A stretch of DNA of 64,000 nt from Corbicula japonica (GCA_038501625.1 JAZAYU010000019.1:2874501-2938500); one strand, 5' to 3'. Positions 12,408 through 25,055 are shown, counted from the first letter of the stretch. The notes: generated from the sequence alone by a model not told the origin. Program-made: numbers and translations.

Positions 12408-12594
12408 TTAAACTTTCAGACGCCTCTTTTTTTCTTGGACCCAAGTGCTGACTGCCTTATTATAATCAAACTTCAGTACATCAGGACCTTCCATGGATAT
12501 CATTAACAATGAATTTAATGTTGAATTGTTAAGCCTGCTACTAAGCTTTGTCTTCACTCTTGATAAGGTGGAAAAAACCCACTCACAATCTGAG
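12408..12594 (-). pseudogene. hAT-type transposase remnant, C-terminal dimerisation domain
   Basis: The minus-strand frame ending at the stop at 12408-12410 reads SDCEWVFSTLSRVKTKLSSR, then RLNNSTLNSLLMISMEGPD and ends in KRRLKV. The pattern E/W-x-FS-x-x-x-R-x-K-T-K-L-x-x-R-L plus LL-x-I-S-x-E-G-P is characteristic of the C-terminal dimerisation domain of hAT transposases and of their domesticated relatives (ZMYM/ZNF862-like proteins). Catalytic central sequence is missing between here and the N-terminal fragment at 12956-13306, so this is an internally deleted relic. It is carried inside Helitron G. Confidence 0.7.
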
Positions 12595-12714
12595 ATTCAA
12601 TAACTTGACGATACCAGTAAACATATAGACAGCTTCATATATATATAAATAATATCATAATAGGTAATCAGTTAACACAAACAGGTATAATAAATTATAT
12701 AGTGCGCCCCTAGA

Positions 12715-12905
12715 ACCTGATTTAAACCCCCAGTAGCAAATTATTTTGCCACTGACTGTTCCAAGGCGCTAACCCATACGGTTCTCTTTTTTTGTTAAGC
12801 AATCAACAAACAAATCATTTATTTTCCTCTCTTCTTTTTTGCTGCAGGGGGAGGCGGTGTTTTATGAGTGTGGCGATTCCTGATATGCACATTTCCCTTT
12901 TTATT
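12715..12905 (-). repeat. Truncated copy of the 8490-9105 repeat
   Basis: The reverse complement shares 'ttagcgccttggaacagtca', 'gtggcaaaataatttgc' and 'ctgggggtttaaa' with 8640-8705, and 'ggaatcgccacactcata' with 8510. The 3' half of the repeat is missing. Confidence 0.65.
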
Positions 12906-12955
12906 ATAATAACATGAAATTGAGTTATTTTATTTATTTAAGGCAAGTCACAAGG

Positions 12956-13306
12956 CTAAGTAAATATATATATAAATGACCATTGCCAACTTCCTGGCCA
13001 GGAGTAGACTTTCTTCCACTTAGGATCTACACCTGACTGGATCGAACTGGCTGTTCGAGGTAGCCGGCGTTGATTCAGTGTCTCGGCATGTTGGGGTACC
13101 GCGTCCGGCGTCGGAGTAATTTCACGACGTGAAGGGGTACTTGGTGTCGCCAGAGTCGCTCTTGCAGGGCTATCCGGAATGATCTCGATCTCATTTCTAG
13201 ACTTTTGAAGTTCAGAATGCCCGATGGAGTTGGCATCAGCCTCACAAGGCCGGTTTCTCTTGAAATAAGATAGAATCGACGAGTCGTCGTTCTTCTGCGC
13301 ATGCAT
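12956..13306 (-). pseudogene. hAT/ZMYM-like transposase remnant, N-terminal part
   Basis: A 116-codon frame starts with MHAQKNDDSSILSYFKRNR, continues through a P/S/T-rich linker, and reads DPKWKKVYSW near residues 93-102. The 'SILSYFKR' start and the 'KW-KKVYSW' motif are what I know from the N-termini of hAT-type transposases with an N-terminal zinc-binding (TTF/BED-like) domain; the cysteine ligands expected after 'YSW' are absent because the frame runs into unrelated AT-rich DNA. With 12408-12594 it looks like one element deleted in the middle. Assignment rests on short motifs only. Confidence 0.5.
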
Positions 13307-14430
13307 ACTTGAAAATGTGTCCGACGAAAATGAGCTGATTGTTAAGTTCTAACTGCAACTTGCTAATAGATTTGTTTAAAACAAATCAATTATCGCGCAA
13401 TTATTTTCATACATCTATACAGTACAATTTTCGAAGAATTTGTCTTCCAATCACAGAACAAAGAATAACCAAATTATTACTCATGATCGCATCTCATTAA
13501 AATCATTGAACATTTATCAAGTACACCCGCTGTTAATTGAGAATATCAACAGTCGGCAGAGCCAAAATACTATCAAACGACACCGACAGACTTGCGAATT
13601 CGGCCACGTGGAGAGGCGGAGTTATCCAGCTGATAGTAAAGAAATCGAGTGTTATTGGTCAAATCGCCCATTGCTTAACCTTGAATGAGGTGTGTATTGA
13701 AAAGCGACCTGTGTTCACAATGCAAGAAACGGAAAATTATGACATGTCGATTTTGAATAAACGGATGTCGGCGAATTTAACGCTTGTTGGAAATAGATTA
13801 AAGCTTGTTAACGGTTGTCGGGCGCCCGGCCCGGTCCTTGAAAGCCGAGCAAAATCTCGATCCACAACTGCTCCAACCTAACCTAAATGGCAACCCACGC
13901 TATCTTACGCTTGTCACGTGACTGATTTATTTATAATCGTTCTTTTAATATTCTTTCATAGTTGTTCGAACAACAACATTACATTGTTTTCTTGTTTTTA
14001 TTGGTAGCATTATCTTTCAAAGTTCGCATTCCTTCTCGAATATTTGTATTTTCTTAAAATGCACTACTTTTTATGCCACACAACTACGAAATCTTTTAGG
14101 CGTAACTTAACTACTCATGCATATCCAGTTGCTTGTTCACTGCCGTAGCTGGTCGTGATATCACTCTACATTTGTTAGCTGGCGTTATTGGCATGGATGC
14201 TCCAAAATTACACGGAAACTTACTATCAATCGCTCAGAATTCGTGGAATGGTGTGCTGCATTGTGCTTTACACTTGTGCAGAAAATTTCGGCCTGCTCAC
14301 GCGGTGACCACAAAACCCCACTTACTTGATACGCTCTCGTGGTCGCAATGATACACCCGAAGTTCAAGACTGCGCGTCGCAGAGTTCACTGCATCGTTAC
14401 TTAAGACTGGCGCGCAACGCGCCAGTCTAA

Positions 14431-15330
14431 TAAAAACGATTTAATACGATTTGAAAGTGAGGCACTGTGGTTGTAAGAAGTGGTAGGTATTAAGGTACAT
14501 GTTAGTATATCCAACATATTTTTTTACAAAAATGGCCATGAACAAATCAACAATATCCATGCATTAAACCACATTACGGCATTACACATCTAATTGTAAT
14601 TAAAAGAATAATTATTAATATTACATGTTAAGCAAAACAATTCAACTTTAAGTTGAAACACTGGTTTATTAGTTTCAATGGAATTACAAATAATGCATTA
14701 TAAAATGCAGTGAGTTTTCCCTTTTCTACACTTCAATACATTAAAAGATACCTCGAAAAACGATAGATACTAATTTAACAATTTAAATCTTTGATGTACA
14801 TACTTACACCCAAGATGGTATATACCTGGACTTTGGTTCCTTCCCCCATAAAAAAGCCTACCTACCGACCCATTGTTTTTTCCAGGATGTAACCAGAAAC
14901 AAACCTATTTTTTTAGGCCTTAGTGGTTAACTTTATCGTAATTTTTCTATTAATTGACATAAATAAGGTGAAAGGAGTAACACATGAAATTTTATAGACG
15001 TTTTTTTTTTCTTTTATTTGGTGTTCAAAATTTGATTTATAGTACAATTAGATCTAATAATGCTCGTGTCTTGAGTACAATTGTACTTTTAATTAATACA
15101 TTTTTAAAATTCAGTGGTGAAGAAAATTAAACTGTACGAGTGAATCTACAGCTGGTTATGTTACTCAGTCTTGGGGAGTATTGTGAGAAGTATGTTAATT
15201 ATCTTATGTGAGATTATTTTCTATTTCGGAAATAACAACAACAACAACAACAAATACAACAATTCTAATAGCTTACTCTTGTATTTCTAACTGGACTCGC
15301 ACACACAATTTAAGAACTTGAAGATTTAAT
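14431..15330. other. AT-rich unique DNA
   Basis: No ORF, hairpin-bounded element or RNA gene is recognised. There is a short (AAC)n microsatellite at about 15236-15260. Confidence 0.5.
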
Positions 15331-15404
15331 TGATTAAAGTCCAGATACACAGTCTAGACAACTTGTGCTCGTTTCTCCATATGTGAACCCTTTATGGCAA
15401 GAGT

Positions 15405-15510
15405 GGGGTTGGCGCACCCTAGATCCTGGTTTAAAGCCCCAACTTGCAAATTGTTTTCTCAGATGACCGTTCCAATGCGGTAAACCATAGCTGTGTTTAT
15501 CAGAAAAAGA
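15405..15510 (-). repeat. Truncated copy of the 8490-9105 repeat
   Basis: The reverse complement has 'ttaccgcattggaacggtca' and 'ggctttaaaccaggatct', aligning with 8640-8725. It is more diverged than the 12715 copy. Confidence 0.5.
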
Positions 15511-15646
15511 TTTCGTTAATTGAACCATAAGATATAAAACTCAAACTGGATACCAACCTCAAAGCTCAAGCACTGAAGGCTGAGATTTAAAGCTTGTCTC
15601 CTTCTCCCTTTTATGACCTTTGGTCCAGAGCAGCTGAGGTCAAAAG

Positions 15647-15985
15647 GCAAGAACAGGTGCCCGTGACGTCTTTTATCGGTTATTCTTGTTGTTTATTACG
15701 TATAAATTATTCTTTGCTTTCTTACTGCTAAGCGTGATATTATAAGAATCTTACATAGGCCGTCTCATTCCGAGGGACAATTGTTGAATACCAGTACAGA
15801 TGCATTGCCGTGGAAGCAAGAACAGGTGCCCGTGACGTCTTTTATCGGTTATTCTTGTTGTTTATTACGTATAAATTATTCTTTGCTTTCTTACTGCTAA
15901 GTGTGATATTATAAGAATCTTACATAGGCCGTCTCATTCCGAGGGACAATTGTTGCATACCAGTACAGATGCATTGCCGTGAAGC
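15647..15985. repeat. 169-bp tandem duplication
   Basis: Units at 15647-15815 and 15816-15985 both start 'gcaagaacaggtgcccgtga', contain 'gtctcattccgagggacaat', and end 'gatgcattgccgtg'. They differ at only a few positions, so the duplication is recent. A partial third 'ccgagggacaat' follows near 16001. No coding is seen. Confidence 0.85.
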
Positions 15986-15989
15986 ATCG

Positions 15990-17184
15990 CAATAGCTGTC
16001 CCGAGGGACAATTTTTATATCTTACCCTCCAAGTGCAACATTATTTCTTGCGTATTCACATGAGGACAATAAACATATTTTTCTAGAACGTGACTTCATT
16101 TAATATTTAATTTTGTTTCGTTATGGCGAATAGATTTCTTTGAGAAAAGATCCGAAAATTCTTCCCCGTCACATTCACTTTGCCGATAAGTCATAATGTC
16201 TCTTTGTTTAATCAATAGCGACTGTATAAAGAAACCACAAACTTATAATTATAAAAATATCCGTGATATTTTATTGTATTTATATGTAAAATGTTACAGA
16301 CCTTTATACGAATCGTGATACTTTATTGAGTCTTCACCATAAAAGAGACAAAAGTAATACGAAATTTTAAACACTTAATTAATCTTCGAAGATTAATTAA
16401 AAATGGTAAAATCAAGTATTATCAGGATTTATTTTATTATAAAGTATATTTTCAAAAAAATACTTTGTGTAAATAAATGTGTAAAAAAAGTTTTAATTTA
16501 GAGCTCTTGAAGATTTATCTATTGTTCGTTAATTCACGGAAGCTGGTAGTTTAGGGACGCAAAATGTTTTACACGTGGAGGGACAGTACTAAAGATAAGT
16601 TTGTGTTCTGTGATTTCTGAAGTACATTGTATCATCTTGAGTATCAATACAGCAGTCATTTAGGGTTGTGAGGTGACCGTAAAATGTCGCCTTGTATAAT
16701 TACTCTGAAATCACATTGGTTCAGAGGTGAAACATGAAGATATAAATATTTAATAGTCCTTTTAACAGAAATGACTTAGTTCGCATTTAAATTTCTAAAA
16801 AAGCGTATGAAAGGTTTTCATATCGCTCGTAAATAGATTTTTCTCGGTTGAAAAAGGCATTGTTATTATTAAAATATAATCATGATAAAAGACATAATAT
16901 TGTAAAATTTCCTATAACAGGAAAGTCGTTTTCGAAATGATTCCCGCATGTTAGTAACCGCCTACTAACAGTGGAATAATGAATAATTGGCACTTTCTTA
17001 ACACTATTTCAGCACAAGTAGGTTATGAAAGTCATCTTTCTTTCAACACTGATCAAAACGATGTTGTTTTTGTTTTAAGTTAAATTATACAAGCATCGAC
17101 ACTTAGGGGTATCTATTTTTTCCATTCAGCTGAAAAAGGATGGTTCTCTCCTACACCATTTTGTTGCGTAATTTAACTATTAAA
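15990..17184. other. AT-rich unique DNA
   Basis: I see no gene. There is a short inverted repeat 'cttaattaatcttcgaagattaattaaa' (listed by position: about 16376-16402) that could form a hairpin. Otherwise no structure is supported. Confidence 0.45.
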
Positions 17185-17440
17185 AACACAGTTAAACATC
17201 CATTCATATATCAGGAATAGCGCACTGTGAAAACACATCCAAAAAGGAGAGAGGAAAACAGAGCATGTGTTTAAGAAATAGTCAATATCAGGTAAGACCG
17301 TAAAAAATAACGAAAAGGGAACCCGAGGCAAGATTTCCATAGAAACCTTCATAGACTCCAAGAACAAAGAGCTAAACAAAGCGATCAGCTTTAGATGGGT
17401 TCATCACCAGGCATGCAGAGCGCTTTGTGGTATTAAAAGT
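17185..17440 (+). repeat. Internally deleted copy of the 8490-9105 repeat
   Basis: The start ('atatcaggaatagcgcac') and end ('gggttcatcaccaggcatgc', 'agagcgctttgtgg') match the two ends of the 8490-9105 copy, with 'gaacccgaggcaagatttcc' marking the internal deletion joint. Confidence 0.6.
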
Positions 17441-17444
17441 TTTT

Positions 17445-18423
17445 GTTATGCAATGATTACGTTCATTTGAATCTGTAACAGTGTTAGAAAACCCAAAATA
17501 TAATCAATTATACTCAATAAGATGTTGCACGTGGGACATCACCATTTACAAAAGGTAATAACATTGTTGCAATGCTACTTCCGTTGTGGTGTCAATACAT
17601 GTATATTAAAATGGAGGAAAATGGTGAGAATAACCGTTCTTTTCGCTTTATAGATACTCGTGAGCAAGAAATTAAAAAAAATGGACAATGTAGTTCGATC
17701 CTGATATGTCCAGACTTTACTTAAAATTTAATAGTTTGCGTAAAATTACAAAATAGGACCTTTTAGAACCTTTGGAGTGCATAAACGATGCATGTTTACA
17801 AGAGAAAAGTCGGAAATTTCATGGATAATTTGTTTGTTTAGTGTTGTAAGTCTAGTTTAGACATTTATACATGTGTGTTACTGAACAACTGATGCCCTGC
17901 TCCAAAAAGCGTGATGTGTAACGATATATTGGATGCGTTATGCCAGTTTTTCAAACTGTTGTGGTGGCGAGCAATATGTCGTGGTGTCGAAGCAGCGACG
18001 TGGTGAAAACAATGGAATACATATATTTTCAGAGTGATAATATATTCCATACAGTAGTACATCTAGTCTGGTTCCGAGTTAGGAACGATTATACTTGTAA
18101 ATTTTCATTGTTTCTTGTTAAAAATTTCAGCATTGAAGAAAGTATATTTAATGCAAAGAATAATTAACACAAAAAAGCAATTAACTATTACCATATTTAC
18201 AGGCAGGCTTTGCGACAGTTTTTAATTCATAACAGAAACTTCGTGGTCGCAGTAATTACCGGGCGTGTACTATGTTTACATACTCGCGACAGATATTGTT
18301 TCTGTATCGATCGGTCTGCACTGCTTTGTTGATCGTGGATGCATTGGATCAAATTCATTGCCGACATTTTTTTTTCTTACACATTGCCTTACATAAATCA
18401 AAGAGCTAATAATTAGGATTTAT
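17445..18423. other. Unassigned DNA
   Basis: No supported gene. Short ORFs near 17865-18167 lie on both strands, overlap each other and have no recognisable motif. Confidence 0.45.
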
Positions 18424-19087
18424 GGGGCCGTCACACTTATGACGTTTTGGTCAGCGTTCTACGACGTTTGAGGAAACGTTGATAGACGTCCACGGTTGCT
18501 GGGATATCGCCAGAAGTACGTTGTTTGAACGCTAGTGAACGTCGGTGAACGTCAATGATCGCCGGGAATCGGCAGAGAACGCTGTTCCGGAAAAAAATTT
18601 TGAACATGCACAAAAATGTTCACTGAGACCAGCGTTCTTCAACGTTTAATTTTAATCGCTGAAGAACGTTTAAGAACGTTCGTGAAACGTTTTACTAACG
18701 TTTGCCAAGCGTTGCACACGTTCGGCTATCGTGAGTCAGTCGTTATTCAAGCGTTACTTGATTGTTACAAATCGTTTGCTTTGCTGGCGACCTGTCAGCG
18801 TGTGACAAAAGTGAATCGAACGTCCTTTTGAAGCGTCATTCGAGCGTTACCAGAACGTCCATGCGCGCTCGTCTAACGTTGACAAATCGTTCTTCGCACG
18901 CCAGTGGCCCGTGAGAACATGCTAATGATTTTAGGGTTTTCTTATCTTGTCGCTGTTGCACGCTTTTAGTGTGTTAGATACACGCTAAAAACGTATAGAT
19001 GTGTCATCCTCATTCTAGAGCGTTCAAAAATTAAACGATTAAAACGTTCAGAGAACGTTGACCAGAACGTCATTGTGTGACGGCCCC
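18424..19087. mobile_element. TIR element dense in ACGTT motifs, 664 bp
   Basis: Terminal inverted repeats of about 30 bp (GGGGCCGTCACAC at both ends, continuing to ATGACGTT) bound the element. The interior is packed with AACGTT/ACGTC/GCGTT motifs on a spacing of about 10-15 bp. There is no transposase, so it is a MITE. A TTA at both flanks is possible (left needs a one-base offset), which would suit a Harbinger-type 3-bp duplication, but I cannot settle this. The ORF at 18616-18831 is a by-product of the motif repetition. Confidence 0.75.
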
Positions 19088-19319
19088 TTAATATTGAAGT
19101 TTTGGAAACGTAACTAAGCAGGTGGGTGTTCGGTTTTCGCCCTCTGGTACTATTATACCCAAAAAAAACCTTGAACTATAAAGGGACATTACTACATCAA
19201 ATGTGACCGTAACGAAAATAATATGGCATTATCACAGCAATATTATAAGCAATGTATAATTCGAAAGTTGGATGAAGATATATTAAGAAGTGGCATAGGT
19301 AAGTTTTCGTGTAAAAATC

Positions 19320-19560
19320 CAAGAAAAAAGGGGCATAACTCCATCATATGTGACCTTGACCTAAAGAATTTGGCATCACCACAAAAAACCTGTTGTTATT
19401 AGCAATGTAATTTAAAAGTTTGATTGATAAATATTCAGAAACGGCAAACTATAGCCAAGACCAAGTTTTCGTAGCGACAGGACGGTCTGACGGACGGACG
19501 GACAAAGCGGTCCATGTGTATCGCCTTTTCTGTGAAAACATGAAACTTAAAGTAGAGGCG
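19320..19560 (+). repeat. Interspersed repeat with 'ggacggacggac' tail
   Basis: The segment reads 'ggggcataactccatcatat', 'gtgaccttgac', then 'cggtctgacggacggacgga' and 'tatcgccttttctgtg'. A related but reverse-oriented copy lies at 40010-40440 ('tgtgtcgcccttttaaagaa', 'tctgtccgtccatc'). I associate this with SINE-like repeats in bivalves. Confidence 0.55.
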
Positions 19561-19622
19561 TGATCGACGTGTTTTATTCATTATTGTCCTCGCCATCTTG
19601 TTGATCAAATGAATCTTACTCT

Positions 19623-19753
19623 GGGCTGAAGGTTATAAAGCTGAGCATGGAAACCAGTCTCAAATCTCAAGCATCTGACCAGTCGCCATTTCAGCCAATC
19701 AGATGCTTGAGATTTGAGACTGGTTTTCATGCTCAGCTTTATAACCTTGGGTA
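19623..19753. mobile_element. Foldback MITE, copy 1
   Basis: A near-perfect palindrome has arms of about 50 bp ('aaggttataaagctgagcat', 'gagatttgagactggt') separated by about 16 bp. Ends are GGGCTG and GGGTAC. A second copy lies at 45218-45363. The expected RNA would fold into a long hairpin. No coding capacity. Confidence 0.8.
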
Positions 19754-22700
19754 CTGGTCTCGGATAGGTCATCGAGTCCATTAAGACCGAAAGTTGTTTT
19801 TCAATTCTTTAATTGAATCTGCATGTTGAAATATAGCCTTTTTTCTTCAAAATACAGTAAATTACACGTGTCGGTGTTGTTAATTTAATTAGCAAGTGTG
19901 ATGTATGCATGTGTTATATGACCTAGTAAAAAACCTGAATTTTTACGATTTTTATTACTAAATAAACTAGAGATCAAGCGTTAAAATTGTGACTTACCTG
20001 TTAATTTTTATGAACTTTGTTTTAATAAAAATACCATTTCTTGTGTGCATTATTTTTTGCCTATAGTCAAAGTTTTAAAGTAAACAATCCATTAAAGGTT
20101 TTGATTTTTTAAATTATTTTAAGGATTTTATGGGATAACAAAAGGATTTTAAAAAATTCCAATAGTTATTTGTCTGTTTTGCTTATAAAATGTAAAGGGT
20201 AAAAATTTATTTAAGATTGTGCAGCTTTGCACATATCTTTTAAAAATATTGAATTAAGTCAAGCTTTCACATGCGACGACACATCAGTACAATATTTTTT
20301 TCAGATATCTCTTCATTCACATATCTCCCTTTCCACTGCATTAGCTCTACACGGTTCTTAATTTATTCAAATGAATGTTGAACTAATATTTGAAAATATT
20401 CTAGAGCTAAAGCCCGCCTGCACATTTACGCTGATTTTTTGTCAAACGAGACAAGCTTACCATGATATCATTTTAAGTTATCCTGATCAAAACCAATGTT
20501 AACATTTTTTCATTAGATTACATTGCAAACTGCTTTTCAAACAAATATTTGGAGGTACCCCACGCATTGATGTTCACTACGCCGAGTTTATATGATGATT
20601 GAAAGGTTACCTCAGGTCGAGAGCTTCACATCAAATTAAACAATGTTCAATTTTGAAGGTCGTTGAAACTTGATTTAAATGATCAAGAGGCAATCCAGGT
20701 CGCATGCCGATGTGGATTTATTGAATTACAGACATGTATGAGGTTGTCTTTAGGTTAGTTTAAAGCGCACACAAAATTTCAATCATGCTCTAGTTTCGGG
20801 TATTTAATCAACATGACATCGACAATATACTTAGTACATAACTACGTGAGCTGATATTTCACGCTGGCTAAATGTATGTAGCATATATGGTTTTACAGAA
20901 ATAACATTAATATAACATAATAATTTTATATTTATATTTAAAACTGACATCCTACTAGAACAAAGAATACGAAAAGACAATAATAATTATCGCATTCGGA
21001 GCTTTAACATACGTGTGTGTGTGTGATTGAGAAATACGAGTATATGCTTATGTATTCTTTTATAGAGTAAATATTCGCTTACAATAAAATTGACGAAATA
21101 ATGTAATCTTAAAACAGTTCTATAAAGAATATAAAATGTTATTAAAACAAAACAGTATTATTAAACTCACGTGACTTTCACAACAGACAGACATTCATTA
21201 AAATATGAGAAATAGTATATAAATTAATTACATCAAGATTGCGACAGATCAAATAAATACTGTTTCAAAAGATGCTTGAAGGAATTAAGTGACTTAACTG
21301 AACGTATTGTTAATGGTATATTATTCAATATAAACAATAAGGTAAAACACACATTGAATCAGACAAAGTGTTCACAACAAAAACTAACTCTTTTTAAGGG
21401 CTTACTACACTCCTCCCCAGCACGTTCATCGATAAAAAGAAAATTATCAAAATCTCAATAACAGCAAAATGCCGTTCAATGAAACTTTGCACAAACGAGT
21501 GTTACCAGTGTATCTTTATTTTGCATATGGTAGGAAACGTTAGAACAGTAAAGAAATACAACTACATACTAGTATCCCATCTTCTCGGCCTATCGTGTCA
21601 TAATTTAGCAAGTTTGTAATCGAAGGTGGTTAACCACTGCAGACTTTCATTATCGTGTCAAATATACAAATAGACAGTCGCCCCTAAAAATTACCAAACC
21701 CACACCCGCGGATGTAAAATTGTCCTGTGTAGGTTTCAAATTATATGAAATATGTGATTTTCATTTTGAAATTATTTTAATGACAAAATTTAGGCTGAAG
21801 ACGATCGCTGTAAGTTCAAATACTCTTAATTACCTTATTTGATTTTATTAAAACTTTGCAAGTTGTTTGATGCATACCAAAGATATGTGAAAATGAAATA
21901 AAAAAGAAATGGTATGATGGTTTAATATGTAAAATCGCATTTTAAATCACATATATTACGGCAGCTTGCAAATAAAACAAAACAATATTTTGTTTTACAT
22001 GTAGTCATCAGACCTGTGTAAGGAAATTTTCCGTCCGCAGGAAAAATGCTGAAAATAAATGAAACTACAACGTGTACAAAAAGTAGAAAATTCTATGCAA
22101 TGTTTTTTCCATTATATTTTTAAATGATGAAAACACGTATTTTACTCGTATTTGCTGTTGAAATCGGTCCGGTTACATTGAAAATTGCATGGGTATTATT
22201 GTATTATGTAATTCATTTGTAATTTAAATTTTATATATATCATAAAAATTATATTTTAATATAGATAAAAACAAATTAATTGACAAATTAATAAAACGAA
22301 CAAATAAAATCCTTCTTGTTTTAAGTCCGAGTGACATTTAACTTGTGAAGACAAAGACAAATGATGTTGTGAAACAAATTATTTTATAAAAGTCAAGGTT
22401 ATTAATTGACAAATTAAATAACAAATTGATTCATTTTTATATGTATACCCTTCTGTTCATAAGCCAAGTTGTAAAATTAGCACTTCCGCCTCAGGCACTA
22501 TGGTCAAATAATGTACTTAAACACAGAAACGAAAACGTTTAACCTATTTTTTTCTTTCCATATTTGCACTTTTCCCAATGCTGAGCACAACTCAACATTT
22601 ACACAATTTTAGATCCATCTCAAATGATAGTATGCATATGGCGGTAAACATGGAACCTTCAATGCGGTATTTTCAGATTAATACCATCGATTCTATTTAT

Positions 22701-23375
22701 GGTCTCCAGATAAAAGAATGTTTTTGCCGTAAAACAATGGTCGGAACTGAATAGATTAGAAGTTTGACAAGGGATCTGAGAATACAAATCCTGCGTATCG
22801 CAGAGAATTCCAAAGGCAGAAATAACACCCCTGGCAGGAAGTATATTATAACTGTGGTTTTAACCGGCAGAATATACGGCATCAATCGAATAAAGTAATG
22901 AATGAAATATTGCATCATTATATGAAAAAAAATTGAACGTCCGCCATATGGCATAAATAAAATATAAACAATGCACACCTGTGGCAGAAGCTGTAAGTAA
23001 GTCGTTATATGTCGATTAACGCCGTCACTGATATCGGTAAGTTAGTAAATGTGACTGGGAGACTATTCTTTAATCCCTGAGGACATATTCCGAGAACATC
23101 TAGTTTCTTAGAGATATCCTAGCTGGGACTTGAAGTTGATTTATTTGTTTTTTGTTTGATAAGAAACTCTCGAACTGTATTGATGGTAGCATTATTAAAT
23201 TGGAAAAGGCTCAGTACAAAACACTTAGTTACATTGATCCACGCCAAGTCGGGGTCGGCAAAGTCGGTACAAGGACTTTCCATTTTGAATATTTTGAAAA
23301 CTTTTAAGTTTTTATGATGTGATCCAGCCTTTCCCAAATGGACTATGGACAAATCCTTAAGTTGGCTGAATAGAA
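19754..23375. other. Long AT-rich stretch without recognised features
   Basis: Very AT-rich. The ORFs at 21276-21461, 22697-22978 and 23119-23352 are short, lack motifs and are what random sequence of this composition gives. A (TG)n run lies at about 21012-21026. Nothing else is supported. Confidence 0.45.
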
Positions 23376-23379
23376 GAAG

Positions 23380-23862
23380 TTGTTTTGATGATGGTGGTAG
23401 GGGTGGAGAAGTTGTAGCGGTGGTTGTGGTGGTATTTGTAGTAGTGGTGGCGATGGTGGTAGGGGGTGTTGATGGTGGTAGTTGTGGTAGTAGTGCTGGT
23501 GATGGTGGCGATGCAGGTAGTGGTGGAGAAGATGTAGCGGTGGTTATGGTGTTATTGGTGGTAGTGGTGGCGATGGTAGTAGTGGTGGTGATGGTGGCGA
23601 TGCAGGTAGTGATGGAGAAGATGTAGCGGTGGTTATGGTGGTATTGCTGGTAGTGGTGGCAATGGTAGTAGTGGTGGTGATGGTGGCGATGCAGGTAGTG
23701 GTGGAGAAGATGTAGCGGTGGTTATGGTGGTATTGGTGGTAGTGGTGGCGATGGTCGTAGTGGTGGTGATGGTGGCGATGCTGGTAGTGATGGAGAAGAT
23801 GTAGCGGTGGTTATGGTGGTATTGGTGGCGATGGTAGTAGTGGTGGCAGAAGCTTAACAATA
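23380..23862 (+). repeat. GTG/GAT-rich minisatellite, 89-bp period
   Basis: The marker 'gagaagatgtagcggtggtt' recurs at 23526, 23615, 23704 and 23793, exactly 89 bp apart, with a diverged first unit at 23406. Within units there is a finer 'ggtggtgat' trinucleotide texture. Because 89 is not a multiple of three, the overlapping Gly/Val-rich and Thr-rich ORFs shift frame from unit to unit and are not real repeat proteins. Confidence 0.9.
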
Positions 23863-24878
23863 CATTTTTTATTGCATAACATTTCAATATGCAGAATCAC
23901 GTGGAATAAATTAATCCCGAAAAATGCTGAATTTTCGCCCTACTAATTTCTTTCTGGTTTACTTACATCGGTTTATCACTAGCCAGTATCATGCACTAAT
24001 CTTAGAGAAGTCAAACATGTCAGGATAAATACACATCACTAGCTAAAACCGTAGGAAAATTGAAAATGCAAAGGATGACACTTAAATAGGAAGTTGAAGG
24101 CGTGACATATGTCTCCCTACCTGTACAATCAAAACTACTCGCCTTTTAAACAAGGCGCCATTCACTTTATTGTTACAACTGTAATCATATGAATATATTA
24201 TCCAACCCTCTTTGTTGAAACATCGCAATAAGGTTTACAACCTATACCACGGACATGTAACCGAACAGTCAATAAATTGCTACCATGCTGACTGAACGAA
24301 TAGGAATTATTTAAGGAATGATAATCTTATTACAAACATCACTGATTTGAAATGAATACCCTACCGTACTATTACCCACGTTTACTCCAAGGTGGCGCAA
24401 AACTCATTACATTCTGCAACACGTGTTTGAGATTTAATATGACAAACCGCATAAAATAAATAATTGAAAACAGTGTTTTTACGGTGCAAACCCACCTTTA
24501 AATCGGCTGCAGTAAGTCGTCTGCAAACATCTTCAAAGTATAAAAATTTGACAAATGTAGTAAATGATCGCTTTTAAGATCCACTTATGTAGTCCTATTT
24601 CACTTGCCAATGGCTAAAATACTCGAAAAAAGTACACTATTTTATAAATCTTACAATATTAAACGGAACACATAATACGCTATTCCATTCGGTATCATAA
24701 AAATCTAAAAATCGTGCATATCCGTACTACCCGGACCCCTCCGCTGCCAGGTTGTAGTCAGTAAATGCCACAGATACAGCTCAAATTGTAAAGATAATAT
24801 GCAGTAAAATGTTGTTTTATAAGTTTTCTAACTTTCTGGTGCAGTTCGCCAGATATTATTATATATAACTAAAGTATG
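23863..24878. other. Unassigned DNA
   Basis: AT-rich sequence with no supported ORF, RNA gene or repeat boundary. Confidence 0.4.
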
Positions 24879-24880
24879 TA

Positions 24881-25055
24881 CAGTGAAAACCTGTTTTTAA
24901 GACCAACATTGGGACTGAAAAAAATGGTCTCAATAGTGGGGTGTTCTTTATATAGGGGTAGAAAAAGTGCAAAACTGTAAAATGGGACATCAGAATGGTG
25001 TCTTATTAGCGAGGTGGTCTTAATTTCGGGATGGTCTTAATAAGGGGTTTTACTG
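24881..25055. mobile_element. Mariner/pogo-type MITE, 175 bp
   Basis: The ends CAGTGAAAAC and GTTTTACTG form inverted repeats and are flanked by TA on both sides (24879-24880 and 25056-25057). The interior 'gaccaacattgggactga' and 'ggtggtcttaatttcgggat' has the repeated 'ggtctta' look of Tigger/pogo-type MITEs. The CAGT-start plus TA duplication supports a Tc1/mariner-superfamily mobiliser. Non-coding. Confidence 0.75.

Larger units (their letters stand above)
11624..14430 (+). mobile_element. Helitron-like element G, complete, 2.8 kb
   Basis: The 5' end is TCAAAGCGCTGAAAGCGTTG followed by the subterminal motif AGACTGGCGCG. The 3' end is a hairpin, AGACTGGCGCG-caa-CGCGCCAGTCT, then AA, so the last four bases are the canonical CTAA. 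Insertion is between A and T (flanks 'aaaga' and 'taaaaacg') with no target duplication, the classical Helitron pattern. There is no Rep/helicase. The element carries remnants of a hAT-type transposase gene (12408-13306, minus) and a fragment of the 8490-9105 repeat. Confidence 0.85.

Noticed and set aside
23345..23887. Gly/Val-rich and Thr/Pro-rich ORFs on opposite strands
   Set aside because: They are read from an 89-bp minisatellite; the period is not a multiple of three, so no stable repeat protein is encoded.
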